Program-made: the position numbers and the translations under genes
In this document: piece by piece, positions 57,820 through 64,000 of the stretch
How positions within the stretch are numbered: position 1 is the first letter of the stretch
Layout of the letters: each line of letters starts with the position of its first letter
Assembly (NCBI RefSeq): GCF_026627925.1
Contig: NZ_JAPNLE010000007.1
Coordinates: forward strand, 434,001 to 498,000
Source: Cupriavidus sp. D39
GTDB taxonomy: Bacteria; Pseudomonadota; Gammaproteobacteria; Burkholderiales; Burkholderiaceae
Length of the DNA: 64,000 nucleotides
Reading direction: 5' to 3'
Notes under the pieces: model-generated
What the model was told of the DNA's origin: nothing
Database searches by the model: none
Seen by the model: the letters and a program-made list of their open reading frames with translations, nothing else

Positions 57820-58848
57820 ATGCAACTCGGCGTGATTGGACTAGGGCGCATGGGCGCCAACATGGTGCGGCGCTTGACGAAGCACGGCCACGAATGCGTG
57901 GTCTATGACGTGCGCGGGGAGGCCGTCACCGCCGCGCTGCAGCCCGGTGTCGCCGGGGTGTCTTCCCTGAAAAACCTGGCAGCCGCGCTGCGCAAGCCGC
58001 GCGCGATCTGGCTGATGGTACCTGCCGCCGTTGTCGATGAAGATCTGGCGATACTTGTACCGCTGCTCGACGCCGATGACATCATCATTGATGGGGGCAA
58101 CTCTTACTATCGCGACGACATCCGGCGCGGTGCCGCGATGGGATCACGCCGGATTCATTACGTGGACGTCGGCACCAGCGGCGGCGTGGCCGGATTCGAG
58201 CGTGGCTATTGCCTGATGATCGGTGGGGAAGAGGCAGTTGTCCGGCATCTCGCCCCGATCTTTGCCGCGCTCGCCCCAGGCAAGGATGCGGCCCCGCCCA
58301 CGGCCGGGCGGCAAAAATCGGACAGCACAGCCGAGCACGGCTACCTGTACTGCGGCCCGCACGGGGCGGGACATTTCGTCAAGATGGTTCACAACGGCAT
58401 CGAGTACGGCATCATGGGAGCGTACGCGGAAGGGTTGAACATTCTGCGCAACGCCAGCGTCGGAAAGCGGAAAAGCAATACGGACGCCGAAACGACCCCA
58501 CTGCGAGACCCGGACTACTACCAATATGACCTGGATCTTCCGGAGATCGCGGAGCTATGGCGCCGCGGCAGCGTGATCGGCTCGTGGTTGCTTGATCTTA
58601 CCGCCAGCGCATTCCTGAATGACCCGAACCTGGAGAGCTTCACTGGCCGCGTGTCGGATTCCGGAGAAGGCAGATGGACGATTACCGCCGCCATCGACGA
58701 AGCTGTCCCGGCCCCCATCCTGAGCGCCGCGCTCTTTGAACGCTTCAGCTCGCGCGGCGATGCCGACTTTGCCAACAAGGTATTGTCGGCCATGCGCCAC
58801 GGTTTCGGCGGCCACGTGGAAAAGACTGCCGCGGCATCGGAGGAATGA
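57820..58848 (+). CDS. gnd: 6-phosphogluconate dehydrogenase, decarboxylating, short form
   Basis: The 342-residue product MQLGVIGLGRMGANMVRRLT has a Rossmann GLGRMGANM, the substrate loop GTSGGVAGFERGYCLMIGG and the catalytic KMVHNGIEYG. It converts 6-phosphogluconate to ribulose-5-phosphate and CO2 with NAD(P)H. ATG 57820 follows AGGAGG after a gap of 14 bases from the GH94 gene. The stop TGA overlaps the ATG of zwf. The short form is usual for non-proteobacterial-core, accessory gnd copies. Confidence 0.95.
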   Translation: MQLGVIGLGRMGANMVRRLTKHGHECVVYDVRGEAVTAALQPGVAGVSSLKNLAAALRKPRAIWLMVPAAVVDEDLAILVPLLDADDIIIDGGNSYYRDDIRRGAAMGSRRIHYVDVGTSGGVAGFERGYCLMIGGEEAVVRHLAPIFAALAPGKDAAPPTAGRQKSDSTAEHGYLYCGPHGAGHFVKMVHNGIEYGIMGAYAEGLNILRNASVGKRKSNTDAETTPLRDPDYYQYDLDLPEIAELWRRGSVIGSWLLDLTASAFLNDPNLESFTGRVSDSGEGRWTITAAIDEAVPAPILSAALFERFSSRGDADFANKVLSAMRHGFGGHVEKTAAASEE

Positions 58849-60234
58849 TGACGGCATCCCTTTCCGACGCCTTGGTCTTTTCGGCGCCACCGGCGATCTG
58901 GCCTACAAGCAGATATTCCCGGCGCTGCAGGCGATGATCAAGCGTAGCCACCTTGATCTGCCTATTATCGGGGTGGCGAGATCCGGCAGGAATCTCGATG
59001 AGTTCCGCAACCGCGCGCGCGACAGCCTGGAGAAACATGGCGGTCTGGATGCCGTTGCGTTTGCTCGGCTCGCGGCCCGGCTCCAGTACATCGGCGGCGA
59101 CTACCGGGACAGCGCGACATATGAACAACTGTGCCGGGCCTTGGGCAACGCGGCGCGGCCGCTGCACTATCTTGCCATTCCGCCCAGCATGTTCGAGCCC
59201 GTCACACAAGGTCTGGCCAGATCTGCCTGCGCCCGGAATGGCCGGGTGATCGTCGAGAAACCTTTGGCCGCAGCCTTGCTTCGGCGCAGGCGCTCAATCG
59301 GACATTGCACGCCTGTTTTCCCGAGGAGGCGATTTTCCGTATCGACCACTATCTCGGCAAGGAAGCAGTTGAGAACCTGCTTTATTTTCGCTTCTCCAAC
59401 ACATTCTTGGAGCCGGTCTGGCACCACGGCTATGTGGCAAGCGTGCAGATCACCATGGCCGAACAGTTCGGCGTGCAGGGACGCGGCGCCTTCTATGAGG
59501 AAGTGGGGGCGATACGCGACGTGGTACAGAATCACATGCTCCAGGTGATGGCGCTGCTCACGATGGAAATTCCCATGGATGGCGGTCCCGATGCGATACG
59601 CGACGAAAAACTGCGTGTCCTGAGTTCGATGCGCCCGCTTTCCCCGAACGAAATAGTGCGCGGACAGTTCTGCGGATATCGCGACGTGACAGGCGTGCCG
59701 CCCGACTCGCAAGTCGAAACGTTCGCGGCGCTGCGCCTGCATATCGACAACCCGCGATGGGCCGGGGTGCCCTTCTATATCCGGGCCGGTAAGCGATTGC
59801 CGATCACCTGCACCGAAGTCACGATCGAGCTCAAGCCGCCGTCGCCCGCTGTGTTCGACGCCAATGGTCCCGGCCAGTCGAACTATTTCCGCTTCCGGCT
59901 CAGCCCGGATGTGGTGACGACCATCGGTACACGGACCAAGGTGCCGGGCGAGCCGATGGTCGGCGCGGCAACGGCGCTTGTCGCCCGACACTATCCTCGC
60001 GACGAAATGACACCGTATGAACGCCTGCTAGGAGACGCTCTGCGCGGAGATGCTGCATTATTCACGCGCGGCGACACGGTCGAAGCGGCCTGGCGTGTGG
60101 TAGACCCGATCCTCGGCGACGCGGTGCCGGTTTTCGAGTACGAGCCGGATACGTGGGGGCCGCCAGCGGCCGGCCGGATCCTGGCTGGCGACGATCGATG
60201 GCACAACCCCACATCAGAGGAGGTTTTGCCATGA
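58848..60234 (+). pseudogene. zwf: glucose-6-phosphate 1-dehydrogenase, two frameshifts
   Basis: The product reads MTASLSDALVF, then after a missing T in TTTT (58878-58881) FGATGDLAYKQIFPALQAMI, and after a missing base near 59265 (GAGAAACCTTTGGCC) RSLASAQALNRTLHACFPEE, RIDHYLGKEAVENLLYFRFS to the end. RIDHYLGKE is the active-site motif; GATGDLA the NADP fold. With two bases added the gene is about 462 residues and normal. It feeds the pentose-phosphate pathway. ATG 58848 or 58845 overlaps the gnd stop; its stop overlaps the ATG of the HAD gene. Confidence 0.9.
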
Positions 60235-60938
60235 AAACGCGAGAGAAGCTGGTCTTCCTGCTGGACTGCGATAACACGCTGCTTGATAACGATCGCCTCC
60301 AGGACGATCTCCAGGCACACCTCGACCATGCGTTTGGCGCCGCGAACCGGGAGCGCTATTGGCAGATCTTCGAGGCGTTGCGTGCCGAACTGGGATACGC
60401 CGATTACCTGGGCGCGTTGCAGCGCTACCGCCTCGACAGCCTGAACGATCCGCGCCTGCTGCTGATGTCTGCGTTCCTGGTGGACTATCCGTTTGCAGAC
60501 CGCTTGTACCCCCGAGCGCTCGAGGTCATCGAACACCTTGGCGCCTGGGGGCCCACGGTCGTCCTGTCCGATGGCGACGTGGTTTTCCAGCCGCGCAAGA
60601 TCCAGCGTTCCGGCTTATGGAAAGCAGTCGAGGGGCGCGTGTTGATCTATATTCATAAGGAGACCATGCTCGACGACGTCGAGCAGCGCTACCCGGCTCG
60701 TCATTACGTCATGGTCGACGACAAGCCGCGCATCCTGGCGGCAATGAAGGCGGTATGGAAAGACAGGCTCACAACCGTCTTTCCGCGGCAGGGGCACTAC
60801 GCCCACGACCCGCATGCCGTGACCGCATATCCAGCCGCCGACCTGACGGTCGAGCACATCGGCGACCTGCTCAACTATGACTTGGCGGTCCTGCTGGATG
60901 CCGCCCGGGCGAATCATACCGAACAGAGGTCTCCATGA
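60231..60938 (+). CDS. HAD-superfamily hydrolase
   Basis: The 235-residue product MKTREKLVFLLDCDNTLLDN has the DxD motif (DCDNT), then VVLSDGDVVFQPRK (motif II), a Lys near YIHKETMLDDVE and VMVDDKPRILAAMK (motif IV). It is probably a sugar-phosphate phosphatase in the pathway of its neighbours. ATG 60231 follows GAGGAGG and overlaps the zwf stop (ATGA); its own stop overlaps the tal start. Substrate unknown. Confidence 0.85.
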   Translation: MKTREKLVFLLDCDNTLLDNDRLQDDLQAHLDHAFGAANRERYWQIFEALRAELGYADYLGALQRYRLDSLNDPRLLLMSAFLVDYPFADRLYPRALEVIEHLGAWGPTVVLSDGDVVFQPRKIQRSGLWKAVEGRVLIYIHKETMLDDVEQRYPARHYVMVDDKPRILAAMKAVWKDRLTTVFPRQGHYAHDPHAVTAYPAADLTVEHIGDLLNYDLAVLLDAARANHTEQRSP

Positions 60939-62044
60939 ACGCCACCGAACGTCTTCAAGCACTGGGTCAAAGCCTGTGGCTCGACAACATCTCGCGCGGG
61001 CTGCTGGAAAGCGGTACGCTGCAGCGCTATGTGCGCGAGTTCTCCGTCACCGGGCTCACTTCGAACCCCACGATCTTCGATCATGCCATTCGGAACACGA
61101 ATTTCTACGATGAGGCAATTCAAGCAAAGACTGCTGAAGGGAAGTCAGGGGAGGCCCTCTTTCTCGAGCTGGCGCTGGACGACCTGACCCGTGCCGCCGA
61201 TCTCTTCCTCCCCATCCATGAGGCGACGGCTGGCGTCGACGGCTGGGTCTCGCTGGAAGTCTCTCCCTTACTGGCAAACGATGCGGCGGGCACGGTGCGC
61301 GAAGCCGCGCAACTCCATGCTCGCGCGCGGCGGGCCAATCTCTTCATCAAGATTCCGGGCACGCCTGCCGGCGTCATCGCCATCGAAGAATCGATCTTCG
61401 CCGGCGTGCCGATCAACGTCACGCTGCTGTTCTCCAGTGAGCAGTACCTTGCGGCGGCGGCGGCCTACCTGCGCGGCATCGAGCGGCGCATCACCGCCGG
61501 TCTCGATCCGAAGGTCGGCTCGGTCGCCTCGATCTTCATCAGTCGTTGGGATGTGGCGGTCAAGGACAAGATTCCCGGCGCGTTGGCCAATCGTCTTGGC
61601 ATCGCCATTGCGCGGCGCGCATACCGGGCCTATCGCGAACTATTGAACTCGCCGCGCTGGCGCAAGCTGGCGAACGGCGGCGCGCTGCCGCAACGCCTGC
61701 TGTGGGCCAGCACCGGCACCAAGGATCCTGCCGCACCGGACACGCTATATCTGGAGGCGCTCGCCGCACCCGACACCATCAGCACCATCCCCGAAGCCAC
61801 CCTGCTCGCTTTCGCCGATCACGGCGCGGTGACCGGCACCATGGCGGCGGATGGCGGCGATGCGCAAGACGTGCTCGCCGCCTTTGCACAAGCCGGCGTG
61901 GATGCAGCGGCGCTGGCCAGCCGGTTGCAGCGGGAGGGCGCAGAATCCTTCGCCAAATCCTGGGCCGATCTGATGGCTGTCCTGGCCAGCAAAGGGGCGG
62001 CGCTCGCGCACAGCGAATCGGGCGGCGTTGGCGATCATGTTTGA
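60935..62044 (+). CDS. tal: transaldolase
   Basis: The 369-residue product has SVTGLTSNPTIFDHAI, the Schiff-base lysine in ANLFIKIPGTPAGV, INVTLLFSSEQYLAAAAAYL, SVASIFISRWDVAVKDK and LLWASTGTKDP, all as in the class of transaldolases found with Pgi fusions (TalB-like, actinobacterial type). It links sedoheptulose-7-phosphate and glyceraldehyde-3-phosphate. ATG 60935 overlaps the HAD stop; the 3' end overlaps the ATG of the pgi remnant. Length normal. Confidence 0.95.
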   Translation: MNATERLQALGQSLWLDNISRGLLESGTLQRYVREFSVTGLTSNPTIFDHAIRNTNFYDEAIQAKTAEGKSGEALFLELALDDLTRAADLFLPIHEATAGVDGWVSLEVSPLLANDAAGTVREAAQLHARARRANLFIKIPGTPAGVIAIEESIFAGVPINVTLLFSSEQYLAAAAAYLRGIERRITAGLDPKVGSVASIFISRWDVAVKDKIPGALANRLGIAIARRAYRAYRELLNSPRWRKLANGGALPQRLLWASTGTKDPAAPDTLYLEALAAPDTISTIPEATLLAFADHGAVTGTMAADGGDAQDVLAAFAQAGVDAAALASRLQREGAESFAKSWADLMAVLASKGAALAHSESGGVGDHV

Positions 62045-62432
62045 CCCGGCATCCATCCCCGACCCGCGGCCGTCCGATCGGCCGGCGTGGCCGGCGCTCG
62101 CGGCGCATCACTGGCAGGTGCGTCATCTGCACCTGCCGCACATCTTTGCCGACGATCCGCAGCGAGGCGAGCGCCTTATCGGCAAAGCCGCCGCCATCTA
62201 TCTCGAGATGGAAAGCAACGGCAAGCATGTCACGCTGGAGGGCGATCGCCGAGCCCCTGACCCCGAGGCGCTGGGGACACTGGTCGCTCGAGCACCGTGT
62301 TTTGGCGCAAGGGTGAGCTGGCGCATCGTCTCCTTCGAGCATTGGGGGGACGAACTTGGCTGCGCATCATTCCGGAGCTTGAGGACGCCCGGGAGCCGAC
62401 GCACGGACACGACAGTTCCAACAACACATTGA
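62037..62432 (+). pseudogene. pgi: glucose-6-phosphate isomerase remnant, internally deleted
   Basis: ATG 62037 begins MFDPASIPDPRPSDRPAWPA, LAAHHWQVRHLHLPHIFADD, the N-terminus of Pgi. About residue 55 it jumps straight to MESNGKHVTLEG, which belongs much further on (near the catalytic region), and then into SLEHRVLAQGELAHRLLRAL, GGTNL, which I do not recognise and which reads in another frame. So about 250 residues are missing. It overlaps tal and is followed by a good ribosome binding site for the next gene. Isomerase activity must come from elsewhere. Confidence 0.7.
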
Positions 62433-62466
62433 TCCGGCGTTGTCGCCGGCTTCAGGAGGGACCATC

Positions 62467-63429
62467 ATGAATCTCGGCTACAAATCACCGCTCTACCTAT
62501 TGCCGTTCGATCATCGCCAATCCTATGTGACCGGCATGTTCCAGTTCAAGCCGCCGCTGAACCAGCACAAGACGGTAGCGGGCAGCAAGCAACTCATCTA
62601 CGATGGCTTCAGGGAAGCCGTCGACGATGGGGTGCCGGCGTCTTGCGCCGGCATTCTGGTTGATGAAGAATTCGGCGCCGGCATTCTTCGCGATGCGATA
62701 CGCAGTGGCTACGTCACCGCGGTCTCGGTCGAGAAGAGCGGTTCGGACGAGTTCGAGTTCGAATATGGCGAGGCGTTTGCGGAGCACATCGATGCCTTCA
62801 GACCGACCTTCGCGAAAGTGCTGGTGCGCTATAACCCGGATGGCGATGCCGCGCTCAATTTGCGGCAGACAGCCCGCCTGAGACAGCTGACCGACTACTG
62901 CCGGAAGGCTGCGCAACGCTTCATGTTCGAGTTGCTGGTACCGGCCACGAAGGTACAGTTGGAGCAGGTCCAGGTGGACAAGGATGCCTACGATCGGCGA
63001 ACTCGCCCTGCCCTGATGCGCCAGGCCATCCGTACCCTGCAGGATGCGGGCATCGAGCCCGATGTCTGGAAGATCGAGGGACTCGATCGCCGCGAAGATT
63101 GCGAACAACTGGTCGAAACCGTGCGGCGTGACGGACGGGGTGACGTCGGCTGCATCGTGCTGGGGCGCGGCGCCGACGAGCCGCGCGTGGTGGCATGGCT
63201 CGAAACCGCGGCGCGGGTGCCGGGGCTGATCGGCTTCGCGGTCGGACGGACCACCTTCTGGGACGCGATCGCCGACTACGAATCAAAGAAGATGACGAGG
63301 CAGGCCGCCGTTTCCCGCATCGCCCAATGCTATGGCGAATGGGTGGCAATCTTCGAACGGGCGCGCACGTCCCGCCCTGGCGCGGCGCCCGGACTCTCGG
63401 AAACCACGGCACCAAGGACAGTGCCATGA
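62467..63429 (+). CDS. DUF2090 aldolase-like protein
   Basis: The 320-residue product [31 protein letters not shown] starts after CAGGAGGG. It has the DUF2090 core: [73 protein letters not shown] and [20 protein letters not shown]. This is the domain fused to IolC in some bacteria and related to the LacD-type class I aldolases (2-deoxy-5-keto-gluconate-6-phosphate or tagatose-bisphosphate aldolases). The lysine for a Schiff base may be in VLVRYN-near AKVLV (K) or KIEGLD. Substrate in this operon unknown. The stop overlaps pgm. Confidence 0.87.
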   Translation: MNLGYKSPLYLLPFDHRQSYVTGMFQFKPPLNQHKTVAGSKQLIYDGFREAVDDGVPASCAGILVDEEFGAGILRDAIRSGYVTAVSVEKSGSDEFEFEYGEAFAEHIDAFRPTFAKVLVRYNPDGDAALNLRQTARLRQLTDYCRKAAQRFMFELLVPATKVQLEQVQVDKDAYDRRTRPALMRQAIRTLQDAGIEPDVWKIEGLDRREDCEQLVETVRRDGRGDVGCIVLGRGADEPRVVAWLETAARVPGLIGFAVGRTTFWDAIADYESKKMTRQAAVSRIAQCYGEWVAIFERARTSRPGAAPGLSETTAPRTVP

Positions 63430-64000
63430 AGATAAGTCTCCTGGCCGGCAAACCAGCTCCAAGGGCAATCCTGGTGAATGTTCCAAGGCTCGTCACGGCC
63501 TACTACACGGATGCGCCCGATCCTTCGGTGGCTGAGCAATGCGTGATATTCGGCACGTCCGGCCATCGAGGATCGTCCCTGGAAAGGAGCTTTAACGAAT
63601 GGCATGTGCTCGCCATCAGCCAGGCCATCTGTGAGTACCGCGCCGGGCAAGGTATCAACGGCCCGCTATTCCTCGGCATCGACACGCACGCGCTGTCGAC
63701 CCCCGCCTGCGCCAGCGCGGTCGAAATTCTGGCCGCCAACGGCGTGGACATCATGCTTGCCGAGCACGACGAATACACACCCACGCCTGCGATCTCGCTC
63801 GCCATCCTCGCGCATAACCGTGGACGCACCGCCGGCTTCGCCGATGGGATTGTCGTCACGCCTTCGCACAATCCGCCGGACAATGGGGGATTCAAGTACA
63901 ACCCGCCCAACGGCGGGCCGGCCGATACGGCCGTGACCAGCTGGATCGAAACCAGGGCCAACGCGTTTCTAAAAGACGGGCTCACAGGTATCAGAAGGGT
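63426..64000 (+). CDS. pgm: phosphoglucomutase, 5' part
   Basis: From ATG 63426 (overlapping the DUF2090 stop) the open frame runs to the window end, 191 codons: [97 protein letters not shown] holds the catalytic phosphoserine and GTSGHRGSS the N-terminal signature of alpha-D-glucose-specific Pgm (about 545 residues). It interconverts glucose-1-phosphate and glucose-6-phosphate, linking GH94 phosphorolysis with zwf. The 3' end lies beyond the window. Confidence 0.96.
   Translation, partial: MKISLLAGKPAPRAILVNVPRLVTAYYTDAPDPSVAEQCVIFGTSGHRGSSLERSFNEWHVLAISQAICEYRAGQGINGPLFLGIDTHALSTPACASAVEILAANGVDIMLAEHDEYTPTPAISLAILAHNRGRTAGFADGIVVTPSHNPPDNGGFKYNPPNGGPADTAVTSWIETRANAFLKDGLTGIRR

Overview
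The window looks like an accessory region of a Burkholderiaceae beta-proteobacterium, most likely Cupriavidus or Ralstonia. This rests on the high GC content, the polyhydroxyalkanoate genes (phasin, depolymerase fragment, CHAD protein), the many small DUF3309 and CsbD stress genes, and the types of insertion sequence. The genus is an inference.

Region 1 (1-16.8 kb): the start of a c-type cytochrome gene, an orphan amino acid:carrier-protein ligase, broken DUF2188 and debranching-enzyme genes, small hypothetical genes, a duplicated hairpin element, and a pcm gene split by an intact IS66-family element. A run of decayed genes follows (histidine kinase, Crp/Fnr regulator, DUF3309, KfrA, PHB depolymerase), with a DUF2141 secreted protein, a DUF883-like protein and a phasin among them.

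Region 2 (16.8-38.5 kb) is dominated by mobile elements. Four elements have target-site duplications that let the broken host gene be rebuilt: two copies of an IS4/IS50-type element, one IS3 element and one IS701-family element. One IS50-type copy carries a nested tyrosine-recombinase (RIT-like) remnant. Between them are plasmid remnants (RepA, ParA), a metallopeptidase, CsbD, a cold-shock protein, a GNAT acetyltransferase, a catalase-like lipoprotein, a CYTH-CHAD protein, a YSC84/SYLF lipoprotein and a collagen-like lipoprotein.

Region 3 (38.5-44.2 kb) is an envelope and stress block: an SbmA/YddA-type ABC transporter, a CsbD remnant, a Spy/CpxP-type chaperone, a secreted Gln/His/Arg/Gly-rich protein and an AI-2E-family transporter.

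Region 4 (44.2-64 kb) is a carbohydrate module. On the minus strand lies the GT84 and glucoamylase-domain part of a cyclic beta-1,2-glucan synthase (ndvB), cut by an in-frame TGA and followed by a decayed GH94 part. On the plus strand lie a GH39 hydrolase, a stand-alone glucoamylase-domain protein, a 1332-residue GH94 protein, and then a tightly packed operon gnd-zwf-HAD-tal-(pgi remnant)-DUF2090 aldolase-pgm with ATGA overlaps. Read together, the genes could make and phosphorolyse a periplasmic or cyclic glucan and send glucose-1-phosphate through Pgm into the oxidative pentose-phosphate pathway for NADPH.

Many genes differ from an intact frame by a single missing base, usually in a short homopolymer. 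That is either widespread pseudogene formation or a deletion bias of the assembly, and it affects how the calls below should be read.
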